DNA from: Embleya hyalina
GTDB taxonomy: Bacteria; Actinomycetota; Actinomycetes; Streptomycetales; Streptomycetaceae
Reading direction: 5' to 3'
Length of the DNA stretch: 64,000 nt
Assembly: GCF_003967355.1 (NCBI RefSeq)
Contig: NZ_BIFH01000036.1
Span: forward strand, 896 to 64,895
The notes under the pieces were generated by a model that saw nothing but the letters and a program-made list of their open reading frames with translations, was not told where the DNA came from and ran no database searches. The position numbers were made by a program, and so were the translations under genes. Below are positions 8,188-17,211 of this stretch, piece by piece (the first letter of the stretch is position 1; each line of letters starts with the position of its first letter).

Positions 8188-9075
8188 ATGGAGAGCGTGA
8201 GTATCGCTGCCCATCAGACAATGACCCACGCCCCGGCGAGCGGCTCGGCCGACGCGTTCCGCGCCGGCGAGCCGGGCGCCGCCGGCACCGACCCGATGTC
8301 CCGCCGGCCGTACGTGTGGGACGGACCCGACCTCGAACCGGCCCGAGCCGTCCGCAAACCCGGCGTCGGCCGGGGGCGGGGCCTGCACGGCCAACTCGTC
8401 CAGCAGCTCGGCCAGATGATCGTCGCGGGCGAGGTGGGCGCCGAACGTCCGCTGGTGCCCGAGGAGATCGGCCAGCGCTTCGAGGTCTCCCGGACCGTGG
8501 TGCGCGAATCGCTCCGGGTCCTGGAGGCCAAGGGCCTGGTCAGCGCCCGGCCCAATGTCGGCACCCGGGTGCGCCCGGTGAGCGACTGGAACCTGCTCGA
8601 CCCCGACGTGATCGAGTGGCGCGCGTGCGGCCCGCAGCGTGATTCGCAGCGTCGCGAACTGTTCGAGCTGCGCTGGGGGATCGAGCCGCTGGCCGCGCAC
8701 ATGGCCGCGTGCCGCAACCACCCGGAGATCGTCCGTCGGCTCGGCGACGTCGTGGAGATCATGCAGCGGGCGGTGGCCCAGCCCGATCCGCTGACCTTCA
8801 GCCGCGCCGACGCCGAGTTCCACGGCCTGCTGCTCCAGGTCGCCGGCAACCGCATGCTCGACCACCTCGCGAGCATCCTGGCCGCCGCCCTCCAGGTGTC
8901 CGGCGGGCATGTCGCCGGGTGCGAACACCTGTCGGAGGCGTCGGTCGCGCTGCACGCGCGCCTGGTCGACGCGGTCGCCGCCGGCGACGGGGAGTGCGCC
9001 GAGGCCGCCATGCGGTCGCTGCTCGCGGTACACCCCGAGGTGGACCGCCAGTTCCCCGCCCCCCGCGAGGGATGA
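8188..9075 (+). CDS. whiH: FadR-type GntR transcriptional regulator, WhiH-like sporulation regulator
   Basis: A 295-residue protein. An N-terminal winged helix (about residues 70-140, LVPEEIGQRFEVSRTVVRES) is followed by a C-terminal all-helical FCD ligand domain (about 155-285). WhiH in Streptomyces coelicolor is a FadR-like GntR protein needed for sporulation septation, and as I recall its gene lies just beside hrdB. Here only the SpoIIE-type phosphatase gene separates this gene from hrdB, which supports orthology. The start is uncertain: TTG 8155, ATG 8188 and GTG 8197 are in frame. The first ~60 residues are variable and probably disordered. The ligand is unknown. A paralogous FadR regulator cannot be excluded without alignment. 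Confidence 0.75.
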   Translation: MESVSIAAHQTMTHAPASGSADAFRAGEPGAAGTDPMSRRPYVWDGPDLEPARAVRKPGVGRGRGLHGQLVQQLGQMIVAGEVGAERPLVPEEIGQRFEVSRTVVRESLRVLEAKGLVSARPNVGTRVRPVSDWNLLDPDVIEWRACGPQRDSQRRELFELRWGIEPLAAHMAACRNHPEIVRRLGDVVEIMQRAVAQPDPLTFSRADAEFHGLLLQVAGNRMLDHLASILAAALQVSGGHVAGCEHLSEASVALHARLVDAVAAGDGECAEAAMRSLLAVHPEVDRQFPAPREG

Positions 9076-9386
9076 CCCGCGCCGCCGCTTCCCGGATACC
9101 GCGCATCGCCCCTTCGCCGACCCACCGCCCGGGGTCGACGGAGGGGCGCGCGTATGCCCCGGGTCCCGGTCCGCTTCCTCGCCCCGCGGCCTGCCCGCGG
9201 ATCGACGACCGACCCCGACCCGCCCGCTTTCGCGCGGCAGTTCGCGAGGCGGTGCGCGACGTGGCACACGAGACGGGGAGAGTTCGGGGCAATCCTCCCG
9301 ATGAGGCGGCTCGCGTGCGTACTCTCGATATCTGACTCGATCCGACTCGCCGGCCCGTGATTGCCAACAGGTGGGGTTGTGAGGCA
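9076..9386. other. Intergenic region without a convincing gene
   Basis: This stretch between the GntR gene and the phosphatase gene contains GC-rich direct and inverted pieces, such as CCGCGGCCTGCCCGCGG around 9182-9199, which may act as a weak terminator. I find no ORF with believable codon use and no clear promoter hexamers. A lower-GC patch near 9319-9335 (TACTCTCGATATC) is where a promoter for the downstream gene would be expected. Confidence 0.4.
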
Positions 9387-11042
9387 ATGAACGACGACAA
9401 GGGCGGAAGCGAGCGGCCCGCGGACATCGACGCGGCGTTGCTCGACACCTTGAGCACCCACGGATCCATGGCATTCGCCTTCTACGACCGACGGTTGCGC
9501 TGTCGGCGGGTCAGCGACGCGCTGGCCCGGATGCATCGGCGCGGCGCGGCCGACCTGCTCGGCAGCCGTCCCGGCGAGGTCTCCCCGGGCGCGCGGGGCC
9601 GGCGGATCGAGGCGGTGTTGTCCCGGGTGCTGGCCGACGGTCAACCCCTCGTCGAGCCGCACGCGACCGGCCCCGACGGCGCCGCGGACACCCCGGATCC
9701 CGTGGACACCGGCGACCCGGGCCGGTCGGAGCGGGCGGAAGGGCGCGAACGGGCCTACGAGGCACAGTGGTTGCCGGTTCCCGACCCCGCCGACCGGGAC
9801 GCCCCCGCGGTCGGCGTGCTGCTGGTGGTGCGCGATGTCACCGAGCAGCGGCGCTGCGAGGAATTGCTGCGCGCCGGGCAGTGGCGCACCGCCGGGCTGC
9901 AGGCGATGACCGCGCGGATCGCCGGCACCCTGAGCGTGCCCGAGGTCGAGGACGCGGTCGGCGAACTCGGCGCCGGCATCGCCGCCGTGTGCTCGGAGGC
10001 CTACCTCCTGGACGAGAGCACCCCGGTGTACCCCTGGCCGAACGTGCCCGCGCAGCGCACCGTCGGCCGCCGCCGGGGCATGCCCGCGCACTGGCCGGCG
10101 GACCTGGTGGCGGCGGTCACCGACGGCGTGGCGCGGTACACCTGCGCCGACGGCCCCGGCGCCTCCCGGGCGATCCTGCCGCTGGTCGGCTCCGGCGCGC
10201 CGCTGGGCGTGCTGCGCTACACCTTCGACGACGGCCGGGCGTTCGGGTCGGACGACCGGATCTTCCTGGAGGCGTTCGCGGGGCAGTGCGCGCTCGCGGT
10301 CGAGCGGTCCCGGCTGTACGAGCGCGAACACCGCACCGCGGTCGCCCTGCAGCGCAGCCTGCTCCCGGATCGGTTACCCGCGGTGCCCGGGGTCGAGTTC
10401 GGCTTCCGCTACCTGCCGGGCGCGCCCGACTTCGAGGTCGGCGGCGACTGGTACGACGTGTTCCAACTGCCCGACGGGCGGGTGGCGATCGTGGTCGGCG
10501 ACGTGATCGGCAAGGGGCTGACCGCGGCGGCCGGCATGGGCCGGGTGCGCTCGGCGCTGCGGGCGCTCGCCTTCACCGACCCCGAACCCGCCGCCGTACT
10601 CACCGGCCTGGACCGGTTGTTCACCGCCACCGAGGACGACGAGTCGCTGACCACCCTCGTCTACGCGGTGGTCGACCCCACCACCGGCCTGCTCGACCTC
10701 GCCGACGCGGGACACCTGCCGGTGGTGGTCGTCTCGGCCGACGGCAAGTCCCGACTGGTCGAGATCGGCGAGGAGTCCACGCCCCTGGGGGTGGCGGAAC
10801 ACCGCACCCAGCACACCGTGCGCCTCGACCCCGGCGACATCCTGATCGGCTTCTCCGACGGACTGGTGGAGACGCGCGGTCGCGGCATCGACGAGGGGCT
10901 GGACGACCTCGTCGAGATGGCCAGAGGGGCCAACGAGGGCCTGGAGCCGCTGTTGACGGCCATCCTCGACGGACTCATCGGCGACCGGGGCCGCGACGAC
11001 GACGTGACCATCCTGGGGGTGCGGATCACCGGCGCCGATTGA
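9387..11042 (+). CDS. PAS-GAF-SpoIIE family serine/threonine phosphatase
   Basis: A 551-residue cytoplasmic protein. A PAS-like N-terminus (about 20-165, ending VGVLLVVRDVTEQRR) and a GAF-like sensor (about 180-315) precede a PP2C/SpoIIE phosphatase domain (about 330-548). The phosphatase shows the expected motifs: GGDWYDVF, VVGDVIGKG, ADAGHLP, FSDGLVETR and DDDVTILGVR. The metal-binding Asp and Gly residues are intact, so it should be active. Family members dephosphorylate anti-anti-sigma factors. It sits between whiH and hrdB, but no anti-sigma partner is nearby. The ATG at 9387 was chosen because GAGG lies just upstream; the frame is open from 9357. Confidence 0.9.
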   Translation: MNDDKGGSERPADIDAALLDTLSTHGSMAFAFYDRRLRCRRVSDALARMHRRGAADLLGSRPGEVSPGARGRRIEAVLSRVLADGQPLVEPHATGPDGAADTPDPVDTGDPGRSERAEGRERAYEAQWLPVPDPADRDAPAVGVLLVVRDVTEQRRCEELLRAGQWRTAGLQAMTARIAGTLSVPEVEDAVGELGAGIAAVCSEAYLLDESTPVYPWPNVPAQRTVGRRRGMPAHWPADLVAAVTDGVARYTCADGPGASRAILPLVGSGAPLGVLRYTFDDGRAFGSDDRIFLEAFAGQCALAVERSRLYEREHRTAVALQRSLLPDRLPAVPGVEFGFRYLPGAPDFEVGGDWYDVFQLPDGRVAIVVGDVIGKGLTAAAGMGRVRSALRALAFTDPEPAAVLTGLDRLFTATEDDESLTTLVYAVVDPTTGLLDLADAGHLPVVVVSADGKSRLVEIGEESTPLGVAEHRTQHTVRLDPGDILIGFSDGLVETRGRGIDEGLDDLVEMARGANEGLEPLLTAILDGLIGDRGRDDDVTILGVRITGAD

Positions 11043-11318
11043 GGCGCATCCCGCATACATCCCTCACACAGGGTGTGGCGCGCGCCGCAAGGGGGAATCG
11101 TGTGAGCTGCGCCACTGAAGGGGCGCGTAACACTTCTTCGCCTGGCCCGATGAGTACGAAGGTGGCAGCCGTTCGGGAATAGCAAAACAAGCCGAAGCGC
11201 TGACTCGAGTGCAACCGGTTTGCCGGAACCACGCGCTGTCCGCCCGAGTGTCGTTCGCTTGGCGGCGCCCGCCTGTTCACCAGGCCGTGACGCCGTCCAG
11301 ATCGTCGAGAGGTTGTTT

Positions 11319-12908
11319 GTGTCGGCCAGCACATCCCGTTCGCTCCCGCCCGAGATCGCCGAATTCGTCAACGTGAAGTCGTTGATCGAGCGTGGTGAGG
11401 CCCAGGGGTACATCGCCAGCGACGAGGTGCGCCAGGCGTTCGAGGCCGACCAGATTCCGGCCACCCAGTGGAAGAACGTCCTGCGCAGCCTCAACCAGGT
11501 CCTCGACCAGGAGGGGGTGACCATCATGGTCAGTGCCGCGGACTCGGCGGCACCCAAGCGCAGTCGCAAGAGCGTGGCGGCGAAGAGCGCGGCCAAGCGC
11601 ACCGCGACCAAGACCGTCGTCACCAACCGCGCGGCGGCCGCCCCCGTGCCGGCCGCCCCCGCGCCGGGCATCACGGCGCAACCGACCACGAGGGCCACGA
11701 CACCCGACGAGAACGCCGCCCCGGCCCCGATCGCCGCCGCGCCGGCCGCCGCCGCGCCGCGCAAGGCCGCCGCGAAGAAGACCGCCGCCGGCGGCGGCGC
11801 CAAGAAGGCCGCGCCGAAGAAGGTCGCCGCCAAGAAGACGGCCGGCAAGGCCGGCGAAGCCGAGCCGGACGCCGAGGAGTTGCCCGACGAGCCCGACATG
11901 GTCGTCGAGGACGCGGTGCCCGACGAGCCGGAGAGCAAGGGCTTCATTCTCTCCGACGACGAGGACGACGCGCCGGCCCAGCAGGTCGCCGCCGCGGGCG
12001 CCACCGCCGACCCGGTCAAGGACTACCTCAAGCAGATCGGCAAGGTCCCGCTGCTCAACGCCGAGCAGGAGGTCAACCTCGCCAAGCGGATCGAGGCCGG
12101 CCTGTTCGCCGAGGACAAGCTGGGCTCCGGCGAGAAGTTGCAACCCAAGCTCCGGATGGAACTGGAGATCATCGCCGAGGACGGCCGGCGGGCGAAGAAC
12201 CACCTCCTCGAGGCCAACCTCCGGCTGGTGGTCTCGCTGGCCAAGCGCTACACCGGCCGCGGCATGCTCTTCCTGGACCTGATCCAGGAGGGCAACCTGG
12301 GTCTGATCCGCGCGGTGGAGAAGTTCGACTACACCAAGGGCTACAAGTTCTCCACCTACGCCACGTGGTGGATCCGGCAGGCGATCACCCGGGCCATGGC
12401 CGACCAGGCGCGGACCATCCGCATCCCGGTCCACATGGTCGAGGTGATCAACAAGCTCGCCCGCGTGCAGCGCCAGATGCTCCAGGACCTGGGCCGCGAG
12501 CCCACCCCGGAGGAGCTGGCCAAGGAACTCGACATGACCCCCGAGAAGGTCATCGAGGTGCAGAAGTACGGGCGCGAGCCGATCTCGCTGCACACCCCCC
12601 TCGGCGAGGACGGGGACAGCGAGTTCGGTGACCTGATCGAGGACTCCGAGGCGGTCGTGCCCGCCGACGCGGTCAGCTTCACCCTGCTCCAGGAGCAGCT
12701 GCACTCGGTGCTCGACACGCTCTCCGAGCGCGAGGCGGGTGTGGTGTCGATGCGCTTCGGGCTCACCGACGGTCAGCCCAAGACGCTGGACGAGATCGGC
12801 AAGGTCTACGGGGTGACGCGCGAGCGCATCCGGCAGATCGAGTCGAAGACGATGTCCAAGCTGCGCCACCCGTCCCGCTCCCAGGTGCTGCGCGACTACC
12901 TCGACTGA
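11319..12908 (+). CDS. hrdB: RNA polymerase principal sigma factor HrdB
   Basis: A 529-residue housekeeping sigma-70. The N-terminal part (about residues 10-75, [20 protein letters not shown]) matches Streptomyces HrdB. A Lys/Ala-rich linker (about 80-190) and an acidic linker (about 190-235) follow. Regions 1.2 to 4.2 run from about residue 230, with region 2 at about 303-360 ([31 protein letters not shown]) and region 4.2 near the end ([18 protein letters not shown]). I chose GTG 11319 because it gives the [14 protein letters not shown] start of known HrdB, with GAGAGG 6 bases upstream. The frame is open to 11220 without similarity. It directs transcription of essential genes and is monocistronic by context. 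Confidence 0.97.
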   Translation: MSASTSRSLPPEIAEFVNVKSLIERGEAQGYIASDEVRQAFEADQIPATQWKNVLRSLNQVLDQEGVTIMVSAADSAAPKRSRKSVAAKSAAKRTATKTVVTNRAAAAPVPAAPAPGITAQPTTRATTPDENAAPAPIAAAPAAAAPRKAAAKKTAAGGGAKKAAPKKVAAKKTAGKAGEAEPDAEELPDEPDMVVEDAVPDEPESKGFILSDDEDDAPAQQVAAAGATADPVKDYLKQIGKVPLLNAEQEVNLAKRIEAGLFAEDKLGSGEKLQPKLRMELEIIAEDGRRAKNHLLEANLRLVVSLAKRYTGRGMLFLDLIQEGNLGLIRAVEKFDYTKGYKFSTYATWWIRQAITRAMADQARTIRIPVHMVEVINKLARVQRQMLQDLGREPTPEELAKELDMTPEKVIEVQKYGREPISLHTPLGEDGDSEFGDLIEDSEAVVPADAVSFTLLQEQLHSVLDTLSEREAGVVSMRFGLTDGQPKTLDEIGKVYGVTRERIRQIESKTMSKLRHPSRSQVLRDYLD

Positions 12909-12924
12909 CCCGACCGACGGACCG

Positions 12925-12952
12925 GGCCCCGGATACACCATCCGGGGCCTTC
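12925..12952 (+). terminator. Terminator of hrdB
   Basis: A perfect 10-bp stem, GGCCCCGGAT / ATCCGGGGCC, with an ACACC loop begins 16 bases after the hrdB stop and is followed by TTCGTG. The position and stem strength fit an intrinsic terminator with a weak U-tract, common in this group. Confidence 0.8.
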
Positions 12953-13058
12953 GTGTGTGCGGACGCGAATCAGTCACCCGTTCGCCGGGGCGAAGGGTTC
13001 CCGATCGTCACGCCTGGGCACCGGAGACTACCTGACGGTAGCCGGCGAGAGGTTCCCC

Positions 13059-13925
13059 ATGATGGTGCGAGCGCCCGAGCGGAACGAACGCAGCAGTTTC
13101 CGGCGGTACACACGAGGATCGACGGCCGCGTTGGCCGCGATCGTGGTTGCGGCAGTCCTGACGGGGGCCGCGCCTTCCGCGCCCGCCGGGCCCCCGCGCG
13201 GCGTGGTCGGCGGGTCGCCCGCCGACACCGCGACCTATCCGTGGGCGGTGGCCCTCTCCAGTCGTGCCGAGTACGGCTCCGCGCGATCGGGGCAGTTCTG
13301 CGGCGGCACGCTGATCGCACCCACGAAGGTGCTGACCGCCGCGCACTGCATGTTCGATCAGAACGGACAACGCGACGATCGCCCGGATCTCAAGGTGATC
13401 CAGGGTCGGACGGATCTGCGCACCACCGCGGGCCGCGAGGTGGCGGTCGGTTCGGTGTACGTGAACCCGGGTTTCGACGCCGGCCGGATCTCCGGCGACT
13501 GGGCGGTGCTGACCCTCGAAGAGCCGCTGAGCACGGCCGGCGCGTCGCTGGTCGGCGCGGACGAGGACGTGTACGCCGCCGACACCCCGTCGACGGTGGT
13601 CGGCTGGGGTGACACCACGGGACGGGGCGACTACTCCCCGACGCTGCGGCAGGTCACCGTGCCGCTGGTGTCCGACGCCGCGTGCGCCACCGCGTATCCG
13701 GGCGGGCGGTACGGCACCTACGACGCCGCGTCGATGGTGTGCGCGGGGGAGAAGCGAGGCGGCAAGGACGCGTGCAGCGCGGACAGCGGCGGACCACTGC
13801 TGGTCGGCGGCCGGGTCGCCGGGATCGTGTCCTGGGGCGACGGATGTGCGCTGGCCGGCAAGCCGGGCGTGTACACCCGGGTCGCCGCGTTCGTCCGAGA
13901 CATCCGGGATGCCGCCGGATTGTGA
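13059..13925 (+). CDS. Secreted trypsin-like serine protease (S1 family)
   Basis: A 288-residue chymotrypsin-fold protease. An Arg-rich N-terminus and a hydrophobic core (STAALAAIVVAAVLTGAAPSA) form a signal peptide, and the mature enzyme probably begins at VVGG like trypsin. The triad is His96 (TAAHC), Asp147 (SGDWAVL) and Ser243 (CSADSGGPLL). The usual GDSGGP is ADSGGP here. Four Cys residues are placed for S1 disulfides. The ATG pair at 13059/13062 has GAGAGG upstream. A protease gene also follows hrdB in Streptomyces as I recall. It is probably extracellular; the role is unknown. Confidence 0.92.
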   Translation: MMVRAPERNERSSFRRYTRGSTAALAAIVVAAVLTGAAPSAPAGPPRGVVGGSPADTATYPWAVALSSRAEYGSARSGQFCGGTLIAPTKVLTAAHCMFDQNGQRDDRPDLKVIQGRTDLRTTAGREVAVGSVYVNPGFDAGRISGDWAVLTLEEPLSTAGASLVGADEDVYAADTPSTVVGWGDTTGRGDYSPTLRQVTVPLVSDAACATAYPGGRYGTYDAASMVCAGEKRGGKDACSADSGGPLLVGGRVAGIVSWGDGCALAGKPGVYTRVAAFVRDIRDAAGL

Positions 13926-13990
13926 GGGATATCACGCACGTTTCGGACCCGAACGACCGTTCCTGAAGCGGGCGGGTGCGCAGGGACAGA

Positions 13991-14026
13991 CGCCGATGGC
14001 GGCCACCTCGGTGGCCGCCATCGGCG
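13991..14026. terminator. 36-bp perfect inverted repeat, bidirectional terminator candidate
   Basis: Two perfect 17-bp arms (CGCCGATGGCGGCCACC and its complement) are separated by only TC. It lies between the protease gene and the convergent DUF7455-type gene, so it can end both transcripts. There is no T-tract on either side. Confidence 0.7.
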
Positions 14027-14067
14027 CGATGTCTGCTCGTCGGGATCTCAGAGGGTCGGCTGTCTGG

Positions 14068-14298
14068 TCAGTTGTCGTCGTCCGGTGCGGTAACGGGGAC
14101 CGCCGTGAGGCGGTCGGTCTCGTCCTGTATCTCCACGGCCACCTTCCGAAGTTCCGGCTCGAACTTGCGGGCGTGGTGCGCACAGAACAGCAGTTCGCCG
14201 CCGCTGGAAAGGACAACCCGAAGGTATGCCTGGGCGCCGCACCGATCACAACGGTCGGCGGCCGTCAACGGACTGGCGGGTGTCAGAACCGAATTCAC
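14068..14298 (-). CDS. DUF7455-type small zinc-ribbon-like protein
   Basis: A 76-residue protein with CDRCGAQAYLRVV and, 18 residues later, FCAHHARK. These form a probable zinc site made of a CxxC and a CxHH knuckle. The rest is acidic and ends DDDN. Proteins of this type are conserved in actinobacteria next to parE, but I know no established function. GTG at 14298 is preceded by AGAGG at the right spacing. It is convergent with the protease gene and divergent from parE, sharing the 386-bp intergenic region with the latter. Confidence 0.8.
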   Translation of the reverse strand: MNSVLTPASPLTAADRCDRCGAQAYLRVVLSSGGELLFCAHHARKFEPELRKVAVEIQDETDRLTAVPVTAPDDDN

Positions 14299-14684
14299 GT
14301 CGCCTCTTCTCTACTCGACGAAGCCTTCATCGATGTCCAACATCAAATCAGCCTCGAACGTTCCCGGGGTGATCGTGTCATGTTCAACAGCTTCTCGGCA
14401 CACCCCTTTTGCAACTCGTTCCTTGTGCATAGGACGTGCCCTGTGCGCGTACGGTTCATGCCGGCCACCCGATCGGGTGGTCGAAGATGTGTTCGGATGC
14501 CGGCTAGTATGCGGCGGCGAGCCGTCGCCGGGCTGTCTTCCGGCCCCGGTAGCCTTGCTCTCCGGCGCGACGAGGGTGATCACCGGGCCCACTTCCGTGG
14601 GTTCGACACATCGCGAACGCGCCGTACGGATCGACGCGTACGCGGCGATCCGACTACTCGACTACATGCGAGGAGTTGCACCGC
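14299..14684. other. Divergent regulatory region between the zinc-ribbon gene and parE
   Basis: This region is less GC-rich than its surroundings, notably 14320-14440. An open frame on the minus strand ends with TAG at 14311-14313, just 12 bases before the GTG of the zinc-ribbon gene. From ATG 14430 it would encode 39 residues ending DLMLDIDEGFVE. Its third-position GC is low for this genome, so I treat it as leader sequence rather than a gene. On the plus strand TTCGAC at 14602 and TACGGA about 17 bases on are a possible parE promoter, but the match is weak. Confidence 0.4.
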
Positions 14685-16805
14685 GTGACCGCCCAGACGA
14701 CCGCGCAGTCCACCGCGCTCCTGGCGGGCGAGCCCGACCACTCGAACTACACCGCACGGCACCTCCTCGTCCTCGAGGGTCTGGACGCGGTCCGCAAGCG
14801 CCCCGGCATGTACATCGGCTCCACCGACAGTCGGGGCCTGATGCACTGTCTGTGGGAGATCATCGACAACTCGGTCGACGAGGCCCTCGGGGGCTTCGGC
14901 GACCGGATCGAGGTGTTCCTGCACGCGGACGGCTCGGTGGAGGTTCGGGACAACGGTCGCGGCATTCCCGTCGACGTGGAGCCCAAGACCGGCCTGTCCG
15001 GTGTCGAGGTCGTCATGACCAAGCTGCATGCCGGGGGCAAGTTCGGCGGCGGCTCCTATGCCGCGTCCGGCGGCCTGCACGGCGTCGGCGCGTCGGTGGT
15101 GAACGCCCTGTCCGCCCGACTCGACGTCGAGGTGGACCGCGGCGGACACACCCACGCCATCTCGTTCCGCCGCGGCGTGCCCGGCGAGTTCGCCACGCTC
15201 GGTGCCGACGCTCCGTTCAGCAGTGGTAACGGACTGCGCCGGATCAAGAAGGTCGCCAAGGCCAAGAGCGGGACCCGGATCCGCTACTGGGCGGACCGGC
15301 AGATCTTCCTCAAGGACGCCGCCCTCGACCTCGAACTGCTGCACGCGCGGGCCCGGCAGACCGCGTTCCTGGTGCCCGGACTGACCCTTGTTGTTCGCGA
15401 CGAGCGTAATGGGGCGAATCAGGGCGAAGTAGACGAACAGCTCTTTCACTACTCCGGCGGGATCAGCGAGTTCTGCGAGTACCTCGCTCCCGACCGCGCG
15501 CTCTGCGACGTGTTGCGCTTCACCGGCTCCGGCACGTTCAAGGAAACCGTGCCCGTGCTCGACGAGCAGGGACACATGGTGCCCACCGAGGTCCAGCGCG
15601 AGTTGGGCGTCGACGTGGCGCTGCGCTGGGGTACCGGCTACGACTCGACCCTGCGCTCGTTCGTGAACATCATCGCCACCCCCAAGGGCGGCACCCACGT
15701 CGCCGGGTTCGACCAGGCGCTGCGACGCACGGTCAACGACGCGCTGCGCTCGGCGAAACTGCTGCGCGTGGCCGAGGACGACATCACCAAGGACGACGCC
15801 ACCGAGGGGCTGACCGCCGTGGTCACCGTTCGGTTGGCCGAGCCGCAGTTCGAGGGGCAGACCAAGGAGGTGCTGGGCACCTCGGCCGCCGCGCGGATCG
15901 TGCAGAACGTGGTGTCCAAGGAACTCAAGGCGTTCCTGACCTCCACCGGGCGCGACCACAAGGCGCAGGCGCGCGCCGTCCTGGAGAAGGTCGTCTCGGC
16001 GGCCCGCACCCGGATCGCCGCGCGGCAGCACAAGGAGGCCCAGCGTCGCAAGACGGCCCTGGAGACCTCGGCGCTGCCCGCCAAGCTGGCCGACTGCCGC
16101 AGCGACGACGTCGACCGCAGCGAGTTGTTCATCGTCGAGGGCGACTCCGCGCTCGGCACCGCCAAGCTCGCCCGCAACTCGGAGTTCCAGGCCCTGCTGC
16201 CGATTCGGGGCAAGATCCTGAACGTGCAGAAGGCGTCCGTGTCGGACATGCTCAAGAACGCCGAGTGCGCCGCGATCATCCAGGTGATAGGGGCCGGCTC
16301 GGGGCGCACCTTCGACATCGACCAGGCCCGCTACGGCAAGATCATCTTCATGGCCGACGCCGATGTCGACGGCTCGCACATCCGCTGCCTGCTGCTGACC
16401 CTGTTCCAGCGCTACATGCGCCCGATGGTCGAGGCCGGTCGGGTGTTCGCCGCGGTCCCGCCGCTGCACCGGATCGAGTTGTCCCGGCCGAAGAAGGGCC
16501 AGGACAAGTACGTCTACACCTACTCCGACGGCGAACTCCGGCGCACGCTGCTCGAATTCGAGCGCAAGGGCGTGGCCTGGAAGGACCCGGTCCAGCGCTA
16601 CAAGGGCCTGGGCGAGATGGACGCCGATCAGCTCGCGGAGACCACGGTCGACCCCCGGCACCGCACCCTGCGTCGGATCAACCTCGGCGATCTGGAGGCG
16701 GCGGAGCGGGTGTTCGACCTGCTGATGGGCAACGAGGTCGCGCCGCGCAAGGAGTTCATCACCAACTCCGCGTCGCTGCTCGACCGGTCGCGCATCGACG
16801 TCTGA
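14685..16805 (+). CDS. parE: DNA topoisomerase IV subunit B
   Basis: A 706-residue GyrB/ParE-family ATPase subunit that works with ParC to decatenate replicated chromosomes. It contains the GHKL ATPase motifs EIIDNSVDEAL, DNGRGIPVDV and SGGLHGVGASVVNAL, and a transducer domain. The TOPRIM motifs are IVEGDSALGTAK and FMADADVDGSHIRCLL, followed by the C-terminal KGLGEMDADQL. The NYTARHLLVLEGL N-terminus and the chromosomal location match the Streptomyces parE rather than gyrB gene. I chose GTG 14685 with AGGAG 9 bases before it; TTG 14676 is in frame but too close to that site. parC lies 4 kb away on the other strand. Confidence 0.93.
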   Translation: MTAQTTAQSTALLAGEPDHSNYTARHLLVLEGLDAVRKRPGMYIGSTDSRGLMHCLWEIIDNSVDEALGGFGDRIEVFLHADGSVEVRDNGRGIPVDVEPKTGLSGVEVVMTKLHAGGKFGGGSYAASGGLHGVGASVVNALSARLDVEVDRGGHTHAISFRRGVPGEFATLGADAPFSSGNGLRRIKKVAKAKSGTRIRYWADRQIFLKDAALDLELLHARARQTAFLVPGLTLVVRDERNGANQGEVDEQLFHYSGGISEFCEYLAPDRALCDVLRFTGSGTFKETVPVLDEQGHMVPTEVQRELGVDVALRWGTGYDSTLRSFVNIIATPKGGTHVAGFDQALRRTVNDALRSAKLLRVAEDDITKDDATEGLTAVVTVRLAEPQFEGQTKEVLGTSAAARIVQNVVSKELKAFLTSTGRDHKAQARAVLEKVVSAARTRIAARQHKEAQRRKTALETSALPAKLADCRSDDVDRSELFIVEGDSALGTAKLARNSEFQALLPIRGKILNVQKASVSDMLKNAECAAIIQVIGAGSGRTFDIDQARYGKIIFMADADVDGSHIRCLLLTLFQRYMRPMVEAGRVFAAVPPLHRIELSRPKKGQDKYVYTYSDGELRRTLLEFERKGVAWKDPVQRYKGLGEMDADQLAETTVDPRHRTLRRINLGDLEAAERVFDLLMGNEVAPRKEFITNSASLLDRSRIDV

Positions 16806-16813
16806 TCGAGGGC

Positions 16814-16840
16814 CCGCGGACCGGGGATCCCGGTCCGCGG
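16814..16840 (+). terminator. First hairpin after parE
   Basis: CCGCGGACCGGG and CCCGGTCCGCGG form a 12-bp stem with a three-base loop directly after the parE stop. A second stronger hairpin follows, so the two probably act together. Confidence 0.65.
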
Positions 16841-16857
16841 CGCCTCGACGCACACAC

Positions 16858-16899
16858 GCCGGGCCCGGTGGGATTCGTCCCACCGGGCCCGGCTCTTTC
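16858..16899 (+). terminator. Second hairpin after parE, 16-bp stem with TTCG tetraloop
   Basis: A perfect stem (left arm GCCGGGCCCGGTGGGA) closed by a stable TTCG loop is followed by TCTTTC. This is the best intrinsic terminator in the parE region. Confidence 0.85.
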
Positions 16900-17211
16900 A
16901 TGATCAGGACATCCGGGCCAAACAATCCGTATATCTGCGATAGAAGGACGAATGTCACTCATTGGCGTGTGACCGACCGGTTTCCCGTATCGGGAGAGCT
17001 CGACTTCTCGTTGGCCAGACGATTCCACGACGCATGGCGGAGCCAGGAGTGCGGCCGTGCCGGTGATTCATCCGTACAGGTGAATCGCGCAGAACCTGGC
17101 CGTGCGGCCCGCGCCCGCTGACCATGCTGAACACCAGTCCCATCGAACGCCTGTGTCGGCGCTCGGACCGGGAGGCATCGCGCGGTTCGGCGATCGACGA
17201 GGAGAGCTACG
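16900..17211. other. Upstream region of the DUF485/symporter operon
   Basis: No gene is supported here. An AT-richer patch at 16920-16950 (CAATCCGTATATCTGCGATAG) is the likeliest promoter area. GATTCA-N10-TGAATC at 17065-17086 is an exact inverted repeat of a size suited to a dimeric regulator. It lies 126 bases before the DUF485 start, so it could control acetate-uptake genes. No known site is matched with confidence. Confidence 0.4.

Noticed and set aside
11091-11201. Possible sigma-R type promoters (GGGAAT) upstream of hrdB
   Set aside because: GGAAT occurs at 11094 and 11176, but neither has GTT 18 to 19 bases downstream, so the match is incomplete.
14355-14370. LexA-like TCGAACGTTC near parE
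   Set aside because: The half-sites abut without the four-base spacer of the actinobacterial SOS box.
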